A stretch of 64,000 bases of DNA from positions 39,600,059 to 39,664,058 of the forward strand of contig NC_064755.1 of NCBI RefSeq assembly GCF_011397635.1. The letters are read 5' to 3'. Position 1 is the stretch's first letter. Each line of letters starts with the position of its first letter. The notes below the pieces were generated by a model. That model did not search any database. It saw only the letters and a list, made by a program, of their open reading frames with translations, and was not told the DNA's origin. A program made the position numbers and the translations under genes. Origin of the DNA: Epinephelus fuscoguttatus (lineage: Eukaryota > Chordata > Actinopteri > Perciformes > Serranidae). Positions 34,026 through 47,800 of this stretch are shown piece after piece.

Positions 34026-34969
34026 ACGTGAAATGAAACAACTGATTCTCTGTCCTCTGTGATCAACGTGTGTTTCAAAATGTTATTTTTCCAATATTTA
34101 GTGGAGCTTGTGGAGGAAATTAAAGTACCCTGCTCAGACGTTCATTACGGCAGTATTTTTAGTCTGCAGTCTGGTTATTTGTTCTGTGGTTGAAATGATC
34201 TCAGAGCAGTTTTTATTCCTCTTGGCTGTGATGGATTTGTGTCTGTTTCTCTGTTTGTCTCTGAGCGTCTGAGCGACTTTCTGAGTGTTTGTGTTGTTCT
34301 TTGTTTTGGTCTTTTCTCCTGTTTTTGGATTTAAAGCGTTACAGACGACAGGAATTTATATTTACTACGTTTATAATCAGAAATGTTTCATGTTTTATTC
34401 ATTTTCCCCCCACGGACACTGAATAATTTGACTTTCAAAGGAATAGTTTGTCATTTTAACTTGTTGTAGTGTATTTACTGGACAGATTTGAGAGTGGTAT
34501 TGATCTTCTATCCAACTCAAGGCAAGAAGGCCAATAAGAGTTTTTCCTAAAATAATCCTTCAAGTGAACAGCATTTATCTGCTTAACAGGACAATCAATA
34601 ATACCATGATGCTGAATCTGTGAAGACTTGGAAGCTTTAAGTCAAAATTCCTGCAATCAAATTTTCCTCATAATTTGTCTTTTTGTGACACAAATCTGTT
34701 GCAGGTGAGAGGGAGACGTCTCCTCCCACCTGTCTGTCCATCTGTCTGTCTTTATGTATGTGTGCATGTATGTTTGTATGTACAGTACAGATGTTGGACA
34801 GTAAAGCAGTGTTGCGTTCACTGACTGACCCTCAGGCTGACTTCAAGGCAGTTTTACCGTCTGTTTCACTTTAATGCTGCCTTGACTCTCAGTTTCCACT
34901 TGTTATTTCCAGCAGCCTGCTGCCGTCCAGCTCACTGCACTGCTCTATCTTTTTATTGACGGGGAGGGA

Positions 34970-35026
<57 letters not shown>

Positions 35027-35224
35027 CACAATGTGGGAACAAACTGTGTTGACACAATCACAGTGGTGAGATTAATTTTTATAGTTCAGACTTGGTTTTT
35101 GGTTACAATTACTCAGGTTTGCCTTTCAGCCAATTCAAAGCAACGTGACAAAAAATTATTAGAGTATGTTTTTGTGCAGTGCTCGTGATCTCAGTGGTCT
35201 TGTCTATAATCTTAGTTAAACCCA
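34026..35224. other. Intergenic, one TG microsatellite
   Basis: A (TG)n tract occupies about 34973-35021. Otherwise A/T-rich sequence with no recognised gene. Confidence 0.5.
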
Positions 35225-35577
35225 TGACAGTGGTTAGCATTGTTGCCTAACAGGAAGTGGGTTACTGGCTCAGACCCAGGGTGGGGGAGCCCTTCTGTGT
35301 GGAGTTTGCATGTTCTCCCCGTGTCAGCGTGGGTTTCCTCCAGGTGCTCCAGCTTCCTCCCACAGTCCAAAGACACGCAGGTTAATTGGTGACTCTAAAT
35401 TGTCCGTAGGTGTGAATGTGAGTGTGAATGGTTGTCTGTCTCTATGTGTCAGCCCTGTGATAGTCTGGTGACCTGTCCAGGGTGTACCCCGCCTCTCACC
35501 CAATGACAGCTGGGATAGGCTCCAGCCCCCCCATGACCTCAACAGGATAAGTGGTTGATAAGTGAATGAATGAATGA
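35225..35577 (+). repeat. SINE copy 2 (uninterrupted)
   Basis: From 'gacagtggttagcattgttg' through the 'gcatgttctccccgtg' body to a short GAAT tail. It keeps the junction 'tgtctctatgtgtcagcc' that is split by the Harbinger-like insert in copy 1. The 5'-most tRNA-like bases are missing. Confidence 0.85.
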
Positions 35578-36604
35578 TCAATTATTGCTTAAGATGTTTG
35601 CTGCGCCTTGAACTAACTTAAATATTTCACTGTTGAGAAAACAGACTTTACAGTTTACTCCTTAAATCCATTTACTTTTCATTTTTGTTATTATTTTTGA
35701 TGAATTCAGCGAATGAGGCACTGCAGAGCCTCTGTCACAGATATCAAGTTTAGATAAATCACTGGAAATCTAGCTTTGCTTAAACAGCTCCTGTGAAGAA
35801 CTTTGAAACCTTGCACAAGAGGAGGATAAATTTACTCCTTTGAATGCATCATCCCACCATTTATCTGACAATGTGAAACCTAATTCAGCTTCCCAACTTG
35901 TCTTGGTCTTATGTAGAGCAGGGGGAGTCGCTGCTGATAAAAGATTGTGTTTAAAAGAAACATGGCCTCTTGACAGTTTGGTTACTGCAAGTCAGTGCCA
36001 GAGACGAGTGGAGCCTGAGGAAATGCAAAGGTGTTGGGTTTAGCAAAGTTACATATCTAGAAATACCTAAACAGATCAGAAAGCTGATGATCATCAGCAT
36101 TAAGGTCACCCAGGGAGGATACACCTCGTCTGTGTTGGGAGGCAAATCTTGAATCAGTCTTGGCTGGCTGAAAGAACTGACTGTTACAGATAGGTGTAGT
36201 TAGGGGCAGAAGAGTCCAGCCAAAGTGCTCCCTAATTTGTTGCCAGATTTTCAAAGCGGTAATAACTTTGGGTTTAGAGGAGTGCTTCTGTCCAGGTTTA
36301 AATGGAGGGCTGCTAAACACCGGGGCTTTTATGGATGAGGGATGACAAGACTCAGCTTCCAGATGAACCCAATTTTTATCTGTGTCCAAGATTCAGAGAG
36401 CAACTGACTTATGTAAACTGCTGCGAGTAATTTAGATTGTTCTATTCTGGAAGGTAAACGATCGGTAATGTGGAGCCGTGACAGTATGAAGCCTCTGTGT
36501 TCACATCACTTGATTCCAGCTATTGGTTGTACTTTACTATGAACATAATTAGCACTAACATTGGCATTGGCTGCTCAGGGTGAATATTCACGAGTTGTGA
36601 AACA
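35578..36604. other. Intergenic, no gene recognised
   Basis: The minus frame at 36057-36389 and the others show no domain. The stretch has a dense mix of short frames on both strands, but nothing I recognise; an old retroelement relic is possible. Confidence 0.35.
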
Positions 36605-37108
36605 TGGTCTCATCCCAAGTCATCACATATTGCCACTCATTCAATTTTCATGTCCACATATTATGTGCTAGGTATCCTTCCGTGTCTACTGTTGACAGTC
36701 TGGGACGCCGCAACCAATGCTGGAATGTCAACAAAAACATGGTTTGGCTCTACACTGGAAGCAAACGCCAGGCTCCTGGGTGAAAGTCCAGGGTTTGTTG
36801 GACCCATCCACCTCCCCCCCACCCTCCTGAAGGGACTTTCCAAGTAATATCATGTCTTTATAGGCAGCATTTCAAAGTGACACCATCCAGCAGCATATCA
36901 TACTGCAATGACAGGTGCTGTCCGGCTGTGTTATGAACTAACGCCGCATGTTTGTGTATCATACTACCGCAAAAAGAGCCATTTGGCCAGACCAGCAGCG
37001 TATCTTAACACGGTGAAAGTTTCCACCTGGCCGCATTACAGGTGTCTGACATGGAAATCACTGACAAAGCAGCAGTATTTGACGACTTCAGAATAGGAAC
37101 GGATTTGA
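36605..37108 (+). repeat. 580-bp repeat family, copy D (degenerate)
   Basis: It has 'tctactgttgacagtctggg', 'gtgaaagtccagggtttgtt', 'ggacccatccacc' and a 'gacgacttcagaataggaac' end in the order of the other copies, with internal deletions and many substitutions. It is the oldest-looking copy. Confidence 0.55.
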
Positions 37109-37412
37109 AATACTCCAAATCACTTGAGGTGGTCATTTTCATGCGAGTAATGCAAGGTGAAAATTTACTTCACAGCACACCTTTATATTACCCAGGAGAA
37201 TCTTGAATTTGTGTTCAGGAAAAAGAAAATATATATTTTTGATGGAAACACAAAACGAGGAAAACAAAACAGGAACCACAGTGAAGTTATTCATACACTA
37301 CTTATAAAAAAGTTTACAATTATTTAGCAATATACGAATAAAAATGAGATATCTCTGAATGCATTTACAGCTACACTCACTGTGTTAGAAAGTTATATTT
37401 ACCATCTTTTAA

Positions 37413-38456
37413 GGGGGGATTCTGCCAATTTTGAAATTCATAAATGGTATTCCCATTGTCTGTTACAGTCCAGAAAACACAACTAAATATGAGCATCTGT
37501 CTTCTAAACCCAAAAACCAGAGTGCTTAGACTCTAATTTGTGATGTCATAGGGTGTAGTTGCTCCACAGATAATGACTGGTGAAAGATGTTCCAGATGAC
37601 ACAGAACGCCAAAACACACAGGCGGCAAATGTCTTGCATCGAACAATACGCCCCTGTTATTTTCAATGTACAATCCCATACCAGCAGTGGCTAGACACGC
37701 TTCGGCACTCTATGCCGCTGTCCGATTTCCAGCCTCGCCACCCCCAGAATCAAGTGCATTTTCCCTCCACTCGCTCTCTGCTTGTACATACCAGCTCCCT
37801 TAGCAGCTCTTCTTCTCTGCTCCTGTGGCAGCTTGACTCCTCTCCTCCCCATTGATGCATGAAGAGAGCTCTGTTGCTGCCTCATGTGTGACAGACTGGA
37901 TGATGAGAGACTTGTTGTTGAGGTTGAGAAATATCCCGAGCTAAACTACCCACAGTCCTGTTATTATAAAGACAGTGGCCAAAAAGATACTTCCTGTTGA
38001 GTCGTAGCTCTGGAGATCGGCTCTTCAGGTGAGTAATCAGGTTTAAGTAGAGGCTAACGCAGAGGTGGAATAGGTACAGATCTTTCAGTAAAGGTACTAA
38101 TAACTTTGTGTGGTCGTTTGTTAATGAGCTGCAGTGCGACGCATCCTGTGTGTGCTAGTGGCGGCGCTTGACATGTGTCACATGATGTGCCGCGCTGTTT
38201 TCAGCTTGAGAGCACCCAGGGGAATGTTCTGAGTATATGGGCACATTTTCTGTTTCACAACTGAGAACACTACAATATGAAAATGTTTATCTGGGTACAA
38301 GAAGGAAAACAAACATATGTGGGTCCACTAAGGAGTAGCCACACTTTACACCCTATGACATCACATGTTTAGGACTCATGTTCACAAATACTGATTGAAC
38401 TTTCACAGGCTATGGAAATTACTTATTGTAATTCTTATTTTAGGTGGTGTTCCCCT
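37413..38456. mobile_element. TTAA-type miniature element upstream of the integrin gene
   Basis: GGGGGGATTCTGCC at the left and AGGGGAACACCACC in reverse complement at the right are similar, both next to TTAA. Further in, a 19-base string TGTGATGTCATAGGGTGTA (37539-37557) is exactly inverted at 38347-38365. This gives an extended, gapped inverted repeat of about 1.04 kb. No transposase is visible. Its right end is about 380 bases before the integrin start codon. Confidence 0.55.
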
Positions 38457-38665
38457 TTAAAACATCACTTTAAATGCTTCATGTTGGTAGTTAATGTAAA
38501 ATATTACCCAGGATCCTCGGTGCTCCTCAGTAACTTTCTCTCTGGGATTCCTGGACAGATGTTCACATCTGGCCACAGACACAAATGAAGGCATTTCCTG
38601 ATTGTGCACCGATCGAGACATTAAAGCTCCTGTTCTGACAGGAGAAGGTGAAGTTAAAGAGATCG

Positions 38666-38704
<39 letters not shown>

Positions 38705-38838
38705 AGGAGGTGTGTTTACTGTGCTCCTCCTCTCTCTCCCTCTCCCTCTCTCCTCCTTCACACATCAGAGCAGCAGAGTTAAGAATCAACCCACAGACAC
38801 TCACACACACTCGGTTTCTTTCGCTTTCAAACACACTC
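38457..38838 (+). promoter_or_regulatory. Putative promoter and 5' UTR of the integrin alpha gene
   Basis: It contains a (TG)17 tract at 38668-38701 and a pyrimidine-rich stretch (ctcctcctctctctccctct and on) at about 38723-38758, a pattern seen at TATA-less promoters. No TATA box is obvious. The last 80 bases before the ATG are A/C-rich and lack upstream ATGs in a good context, fitting a 5' UTR. The transcription start is not determined. Confidence 0.4.
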
Positions 38839-38893
38839 ATGGATTATTATCATCTTCTTCTTCTGCTGCTGTCGACCTGCAGCTTCCTGCCAG
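38839..38893 (+). CDS. itga11: Integrin alpha exon 1 (signal peptide)
   Basis: ATG followed by a run of six leucines and a small-residue end, then donor G|GTGAGT in phase 1. This is the only exon-1 candidate that joins in frame with 52080 and gives a signal sequence. It lies right after the putative promoter. Confidence 0.75.
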
Positions 38894-41800
38894 GTGAGTG
38901 AGTGAGCATCACACAGCACAGATCAGAGAGACAGAGAGACAGGTGTTGCTGATGGATCGTTGGCTCCATGTGAGTGAGTTATGAGCCTCAAAGTTGGACC
39001 TACTCATTGGAACTCACCCGTTGCCATGGCGACCGATTAATCACAGCACAGGGAGGTGATTGAGGTGTTCAAAAGTATTTTACCTTTTTATTTACACTTG
39101 AAGAAGCATCAAGGCTAAAGACAGAACTTTATTTCAAACTTTATTTTTGTTAGATTTTAAGCTGTTTCTGTTTCAAGCTGCAAACTGGTTGTTGGCAGGA
39201 TGTTTCCAGTCACACCCTCTGCCTTCATGTCATGTCATTCATCTGGTGCATGAATCAAAAGTCCATTAGATTGGCTTATTCTGAGTGCTCACAGCTTCAC
39301 TAAGAAGCGTTTAAACACCTCAATCTAGCGTTCTCTGACAGTGAATGTGAAATCTGAGTGTTTTTATCTGCACACATGTTTTTATTTTCTCCTGATGGAT
39401 CTTTGAAGCAGAGCACGTGGGTTCATTCAAAGCCATCTTAACCCTTTATGAGATTTATTAGCCTCTTTGAGACTTTATGAAGTCGTTCTGAGCCTCTGAA
39501 AGTCTTTGTAGTGTGAGTTTAAGTCCAACTCTGAGTTCCAACTTTCTGAGTAACTGTCACTTGTAGTGCAGTGATAAAGTGGGTTTTTGGGTGGTTGGTG
39601 GTTTAAAGCAGATGAGGAAGTGAAAGAACTGTTGAGTCAAATTGGTTTCCTTCACACTCAGAATGGATATTAAGATCTGTCAGGGTGTTAGAAATATCAC
39701 TTAAAGCCCTGAGAGCATTTCCTCAAGACTTCACTATCTATACACACAATAATATCTTCATCCTCAACTCAAGGTCCACTTACTTGTTCTGGAGCTTGAG
39801 TTGAGATTGATGAGAGCTGCACCTGTGTGTCTAAAGGTGTAAAGCCTGTCCTGATGGGTGGTGATAGAAGGAAGGTGATGGTCATAACTGGTGATGTGCG
39901 TCATAATGCCCTCGTAAAACCATTTCAGACCAAAGATTCGTGACGAGTTTTGGAACATTGCAGAGAAAAGCTACAGAAGTGTCAACTGAGCTCGACTCAA
40001 GCCGGCTGATGATGTCACCTGCAACTCAGCTGGTCAAATCGCCAGAGGCTGCTTTCCGCTGGTCAAGTCAAAATGACCACAGGTGGCGTGTTTGCTTGCT
40101 GTAGCAGGTGCTCTGTCCCCGCCGAGCCCTCTGTCGCTGCTGCCGCTAGCTCTATGTGCTTATGCCCCGCCCACACACACACACATTTTCATTGACTGAC
40201 TAATTGGTGCTGGTTATGGTGTATTTATTATGAATTTAGTCCATCTGATGCTCGTTTTAGGCAACTGTAGCCAGTATCTCACTATCACTGTCCTCATTCA
40301 GATTTTAAGAAATTACAGTCAGCCACAAAATAAACCTGAAAAGCTGCAAATCAGAACAGAAGTACACGTAGAGATGATACACCCATCATCTAACTGCAAT
40401 GGGGTGAACTTTCAGGTTTTTAAAATGTTGCAGAGCAGCACATTGCAAGTTGACTCTTTCAACTCATCTCATCATGACTCTTTCGTCTGTACTGGGCTTT
40501 AAATAGCTCCGTAACCCCTTTCCCACCAAACTAGCTCTGGTTCTTGACCTGATTCCATTCAGGACTCTTGGAACCTTGGTGCTATGTAGTGAACCAGTTT
40601 TGATCAGAAACATTGTAATCAACGATGTGTCATCAGTGGCGGGTGTTGCACAGTGCACAACAGAAGCAAACAGTAGCAGCAAGACAGCAGATTGCATTGA
40701 TTACCTGCAAACGTTTGTTTGTATCAAAAAACAAGCATGGGCCAACTCTTAATGGGACCACTGATGATTTCTCACTTAACTTCTTGATTCTTGCCTTCTC
40801 CATTCTCTCTCCAACCTGTAGAATATGACACACCCACTGATGTCATCACAGTTCGCAGCTTAGGCAAAGCAAAACCTGCTATTTTTTGGTTATAACACAA
40901 CTTGTTGGGTTCTGAACCAATTTATTTTTGATTGAAATGGTCTGTACGGTTCAAAATCAAGTGGAGAAACCAGAACAGAATCACATCCATGTTGGTGGAA
41001 GAGGGGTATATATGGATAAAGTATGATCAAGTGTCTCTGTGGTGGTCCAGTGTGCAAGAAAACATGGCTAGGCAACCCAGGGCACTTTTTCATGCTGGTG
41101 CCCATTTGATTTCTTTTGTCCCTGCCCCTCAGACCCTCCGCCACTGATATTCATATTCATTCTGACATTCATATTTTATTAAGAATTTTCCTAGTTGACC
41201 AATAGTTGTCATTTAGGGCCATTAGTCGACTGGTCGCCTGCATGTTTGCAATATAAATTCAATAATTAAATGATATATTTTGGTGGTTTGAGTTGAAGGT
41301 GTGAGAAAGAATAGTATCAGTAACATTGTTAACACTGTGCTACATTACAGAGAAATACAAAACCGTACTAATGAACCTTCATTAATATAGGCCTATATTT
41401 TATCTCCAAGTGCACGTCACACACTGAGCGAGCCGCCTGTTAATGACGCTGTGGGCTAATGGGCATGTAGCTACTTCCATGTTTCAGATGATACGTCATG
41501 TTTGTAGTCGACCAATGAAGATGAGTTTACATATCACCTTGGGTTCGTCCTTCACCTTCTCAAAATGATCCCACACTTTGGATTTCCTGCCTGACATGTT
41601 ATTAACTAGCCTGTGGAATAACTGCAGGTACCAGCCCTGGAAATGAACCTGACTCCTGTCTGACTGCTGAGCGTGGACACTTCCTGTGTCTGTCCTTTCA
41701 AATTAAATTCCAATATGGTCCGGTCATATGGGTTTTGGTTTATTTTGACAAGGCGCAGCTCCTAATAGAGTTTCATGTTTGTTTGTTTGTCTTGCCGACT

Positions 41801-44800
41801 AATTACCTTTCTGGTCGACTATTAGAGGGCCGCTCTAATATTGTGCATGAAGCCAACAGCTTAACATAGTGGTAAAGAAAAGTTTGTAACATGTTCATCC
41901 TCTGGGGAGCATGAATGTGTTGAGTAAGCGATTTCAGTATGCTCAAAACAAACAAGTATAATTTCATCATGTCTAAAGGCAGAAGTGTTTGTAGCTGTTT
42001 CAAATAGTCACGCTTGAAGGCAGCGTGAAAAGCCATCACAGAGAAGAGGGATGACATGCAATTATTAGTGCAAAGAGGAAGAACAGTGCAGTGCACACTT
42101 GTGTGGCTTTTCCTGTCTTTTGAAGAGGAAGTACTTTGAATTAAGTCAGTCAGGGGAAGCATTGAAGAGCTCCACTGCTAACAGCCAGCGGTTCAGTTCA
42201 GTTTGAGGATTCAGTTTGTAAAGGGACGGTTCAGATTTTTTAAGGTACCTATCCACAGTCAGTGTATTACCTACAGTAGATATCGGTTGCCTTCCTGCCT
42301 GAGCCACGAGGCAAAGCTTTCAATTTACTGGTCCATCTATGTCCCAGCCCTCACCTATGGTCATGAGCGCCGGGTAGTGACCGAAAGAATGAGATCGTGG
42401 ATACAAGTGGCTGAAAAGAGTTTCCTACGTGGGGTGGCTGGGCTCAGCCTCAGAGATAGGGTGAGACGCTCAGACATCTGGAGGGAGCTTGGAGTAGAGC
42501 TGCTGCTCTTTCGCATTGAAAGGGGTCAGTTGAGGTGGTTCGAGCATCTGATCAGGATCCTCCTGGCCTGAGCTGTGGCTGGTTTTGAGGCTTATGTAAC
42601 TTCTGCTCATACTGTGGAGAGTTTTACACATATTAGCAAACTGTAACTGATAAATGAAAGGATGTTTTGCTGCCTCTCGTTGCAATTGTAGTCTGAAAAC
42701 AAAATAATTCACAGGGGTCAACAGCCGGCAACTTTTAAGGGGTAATGTTTACTTGTAATGTTACTCAATGCATGAGATCACAACATGAATGCATTAACAC
42801 ACCTTAAATTTCAATGTGACAAGTTTGACCATTCCATTCGTTTTTTATTGTCTCTCTTGGATGACATACATTTTTAGTAATGAGTGGATCTTCAGGTGTT
42901 TAAAAATGTGTATTCATCTTAACCAAATTATGTGAACTGCATATATTCAATCCTCCAAAAAAAAAGCACCATGGAGGGTTGTTCCTGTGGGCTCCAGCAA
43001 CACTAAACCCCTGAGCTTGCCTGAGAAGGACTGAATGCACAAAGCTGCTATTTTTAAATATCCCATGGAGAGAGACTCTCACTGCAGCCTGTTCTATTTT
43101 GTGCTGAAAATGTGGGCGTGCAGCCTCGTTCTGTGGACGATAAACGAGGTGCAGACTTCCATCTGTGTCACTGCTGATGAGGAAATACAGTCAGTACGTT
43201 TACATGCACAGCTTAATCGAGCTATGCTCAAAATTCGATTTTGGCATCTAATCAGCCTTCTGTCCTTGTCCCAGTTTACATGCAACTGAGATAATCAAAT
43301 TACTGACGGGAACGTGTCCTCCTCCTTAAAACTAGGTGGTGATATGAGTCGTTTCAGCAGGTTAATACGGCCTCCTTTCCGGTTGAGCTCTTACGTCACT
43401 TAATAAACAACTGGAATCAGGTGGCAGACCGGCATTTTCGAACAACAGCAAGATGGATAATCGTACAGTTTTGTTCATCTCGTACGTAACGTACGCCTTA
43501 CTGATTGTGCAGATAAGGTGCACGCTGTCCCTCGTGGTCATGGTGATTTCGAGAGGCAGACAAGAACGCCGTATGCTGTTGGAGGGCTACAACAATAGCA
43601 TGTCTTGTCTGTTCCGGGATTATACGCCAGCGCGGGTTTCAAAGGTACCATGCCGAAAGTGTTTGGGAGAAACGGGGCTTCAGAGTCACACTAAATTTCA
43701 TGTTTAGGTTTGGCCGTGCTTTCTTCATACAGTCTAGGGGAAATGTTCTGAAATGAGCTGATGGTGGTGAGAGATAAGGTCAGAAATCACCTTCCTGGAG
43801 CTGTACAAAATCTAACGCCAATCTGGCAAATATCGACTGACTGACCTCCCAGTCTTTAGGCACTACTGCTGCTGTCAGAACAAATTTACAGAAGACAACA
43901 CTTGAGTCCCAGTGGATGAAGTCAGAGCCCACTTTCCTGTTTCACTCTGATTAAATTGTGTTTCCATACATTAAAACTGCAGCATCATGATCCCACTGGC
44001 CTCTAAATTGGATTTGGGTAGATTTTGGCGCGATGGCTGTGGGGCTGTGGATGTTTCCCTCGAGTGTCAGCCTGCAGGTCAGTGAGCTCTCGCTGGGAGG
44101 TGATGGGTTTTTCCTCCAGGAACTGCGAGGGTGAGATGGTTTTTATGGCAAGTTGTGGCTTTTAGGCGGATCGTTAAACTCGTGCAGCAACACATCCGTC
44201 ATGATATTGTTGTTGTTGCTGCTGCTTGTCAGTCTGTGGTTGGTAACACCACACAGGAAGCCATCAGTCACCACCTGCCTCCTTCAAAACACACCGGCTT
44301 CAATCACTCTTACACTATTATCCAGTAACCGTCTGAAGTTGATTTAACCTCCTTGATGTCCCAGATGGGTGGGGTTTGTCACCTCTGGAAACAGATGTGT
44401 CCTGGCAGGTTCTGAATCTCAGCAAATTGTCTTTAACTAGACTCCCAAACTGTCCTGTGAGCTGTTGAATTTCTCTGACACTCGGTGCGCTCTCTCTTGT
44501 ATCAATCTCCACCCATGTGGCACTGCACTTCTACAAAACAAACCATAATAGAAATATAACTTGGCTGAGTCCTGCTGCCTGCTTGGCACCACAGCTGCAA
44601 TTCATAGTAACCACAGACACGCACGGTGGTTTTATTTTGTCTGTAACGAAGACTCTGCTTCAGGGACAGAACAGTCCGATAAATTTGTCTGTGCATAAAA
44701 AAAGTTTTATATAACTAAAGAAAATAAAATGCCTCCTTAATTTTTCTGCCAGTACTGAGTGTACGCTGGAGGACGATCAAGTCAATCCCTGATACGTGTC

Positions 44801-47800
44801 ATCTTATGTAAGAGGAAAGTTTCACACCAAACTTCATTCAAAAAATTCTGACTTTAAAGTGTCCTTGCTCACTGGAAGAGATATTCACACTGCAGTGTGT
44901 CACTCAACACGTTTTCTACAACAGCTTGAGTCACATTTACATTCAGCTCATATATCATCCACCAAGTAGCAGCGTTAACATGAAAATTTGACTGTGATAT
45001 ACAAAGAAGATGCAACAATGAATATGCAAGTTGATTCTCGCGTCATTTACAAAGCAATCTCAACACAAGGTCCATTTAGTGGCTGCTCTGGAGCTTCTGA
45101 TCACTAACACTGAGAGGAGAAAGTGCGCAACAGTTCAGTCACCAGGAGAAAATGTTGGCATTGTGCGTTTCTGCAAACCATGAATTAGCTACATTTGCAT
45201 GTTTCGTACGTATCATACCAGGGTTTGTAGTGACGTAGTACATGAGCTGACTTTGTCCTCAGGAGGTGGACGGGATGGTGGAAGGCATGACATCTAGGTG
45301 AGACCCCTGCTCATCGTCAGACCACTGTTCAAGCAACAGTGGTCTGACAAACAACAAAAACGGTTGTTTTTTAGCGGGTCATTTCTGTGTTTCCAGCCAT
45401 GTTTCAGGCACCAAATGTGCAACCTGTTGCTGTTTTTCCAGAGAGGATAGTACCATGAAAAGCTTTTTACCAAGCAGCCCTGTCCCCTGGAAATTATACA
45501 CAACTACAGTAATCTAAAACAGCCAAAACGCTGTGAAGAAAATGTAATGCTGAGTAAATTATGTTTTCTATTAACATAATGAGGAAATGCTGCTAATTAG
45601 CATATCTGGCAAGTCACAAAAAACGTTGATACTGAATGCATCAGCAAAATGTTCATTGACAACATATCTCAGTTGTGTTATGCCAAGAGGCAATTTTGCA
45701 ACACAGTTTCCACTAATAGTGACTACAGCATTATAATTTCAATGACCCTTTTCATTGAATGATGATTGCGTTTGTTGCCTTAACCTAAAGACAACAGTCT
45801 GGATGCGAGCCAAATTCCGGCGTCAAAGTCCTGTACTTTTCTATGCCTGTCATCCTCCCCATGCGCCTCCTTCATAGGCCTATACACGGTACAAAAAGTA
45901 ATGTTTCTTTACCTGACAGAAATGTCTCTGAACATAATCGAGATGTTGCCACAGCAAGGAAAGCAGTACAGTAACATAAAAACGTAATTTTTAGGAGTCA
46001 GGGTTTTACCACAGGGATTACTAAACCTAACGACGCAACACATTCTTACTCCGACTTCGTTACATACTTACGTTTAGTCATGGACTTTCAGTGTCTAGAC
46101 ACGACTTGCAAGGTACCCTGGGTGTGTTGGTTGTTGATGTCCTGGCACACCATGTCAAGTTCTGCCTGTTGCATGTATTGTCTTCTTTAAAAACACACTT
46201 CTGTTTTCACAGGAAATTTAACATTTAGATACAGTCTCTTTCAAAATAAACACACTATGTTGGTACAAAACTGCAAAATGACTTTTTTTTCTTCAACAAC
46301 TAATGCACATAGTTGGGTTTAGGAAAAAAGAACAGGGTTTGGCTTTACAATCTTACTGGACATGAACACCACCCTCCGAGGTGAAAGTCGGTGTTTGTTG
46401 GACCCATCCACTATCCTCCCCGTCCATCCTACTCAGACTCTTGCCACCTTAATGTTTGTTCTTGTCCCATTGTGTTTCTCCCTGATGCTGCCTGCTGCCA
46501 TTAAAATATAACAGCGACTGGCCAAGTATCGTGCTGAGGTTAAAGGTGTCTGACGCCGGAAGTTACTGCCCAAGCACCGGATTTCGATGACTTTGCCGTT
46601 GGTTGAACAACATGTTTATCACAGCGTTGCTGAAACGTAAAGTTTTAATGTATTCTCGATATAATAACATACAAATGTGAGGAATTGTGGTTTGCAAAAA
46701 TGTACGTCATTTTTTGGCAGCTGGGTTGCAACAAAGGACAAAGACAAAAAGACAAGAGAAATCATGTAATTCTCAGTTCAAGTTCCAACAAAGGGTGAAA
46801 TGCACCATTAACTGTCCTGCCAAGCAAATCGTGTCCTGGCGCTCCTGTGCTATTTACACAAATCTAATGAGGTAATACGCAAACATTTGGCACAAAATTG
46901 GTAGCCGGGAAATCCAGACCCAAATCTAGAAAGATTTAGGGTCTGGCTATGAGTAATGCAAATGGCCCAACTCGAGGGGCGGCACCAAGCATGCATTTGA
47001 AAATATCACTGCACGCAACTGGATAACAGTTGACTGTAACTGTAACCAGTCGACAAAACAGCAAAAACGTCCTTCTTGCAAAGGAAAGATTCGAGTGCCG
47101 TCTTCAGTTACTCTTTTAGAGGAAAAAGCCAAGTCCAACTCGTTCACTGTAGCGGCCAAAGCCGTTTCAAACAGCTGGTGTTCATCCGTAGCCATCTTGC
47201 AGTGTTTACTGACTGATTCCGGACTTTGTCGTCGCAGCTCTGTCGTCATCTGTTTAGCTCGCCTCTGGCCCGCCTATATCAGATACACCGATGTCACTGG
47301 TGCAGCTTGGCTACAAGGGCATGGGTAATGAGCATCATTACTGATTATCAGAGTGACTCGCCGAGCAAATTCAAATTGTGCTCTCGTGAGAACTCTGGAT
47401 TTCCAGGGTACAAAATTGGCCCCTTTCTATGCAAATGAGCCTCTGTGTTTAAACAGTCCAACTGACAAAGATCAGTGTCACTAGCTACACACAGTTACAC
47501 TGACATTATTAGCATCTTCAGGGAGTTGGTAGCAACTGAAGCTCATTCATGAGGGGCGTCACACCCAGACTTTCCAGTGATCAAATTTCTTGCCTGAGGT
47601 TTTGATGACTTCCTCTGCACCTCATCATTCAGGACCTGCAGCATGCTGTCTGACAGTGTCACTTTTCCTTTTCTCTCTGCCATTGTTCTGCCTTCTGTTC
47701 TTGGCATAAAAGGCAACATTTATACTTTGCTGCATGGATAATTGCAATCAGCTGTAAAAAAGGGCAAATTGCACTCAGCTGCAAAACTTTATGGGCGTGT

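Noticed and set aside
38457..38840. 127-codon minus frame upstream of the integrin start
   Set aside because: It runs through the TG repeat and the pyrimidine tract (Thr-His and Arg-Glu runs) and is antisense to the 5' UTR.
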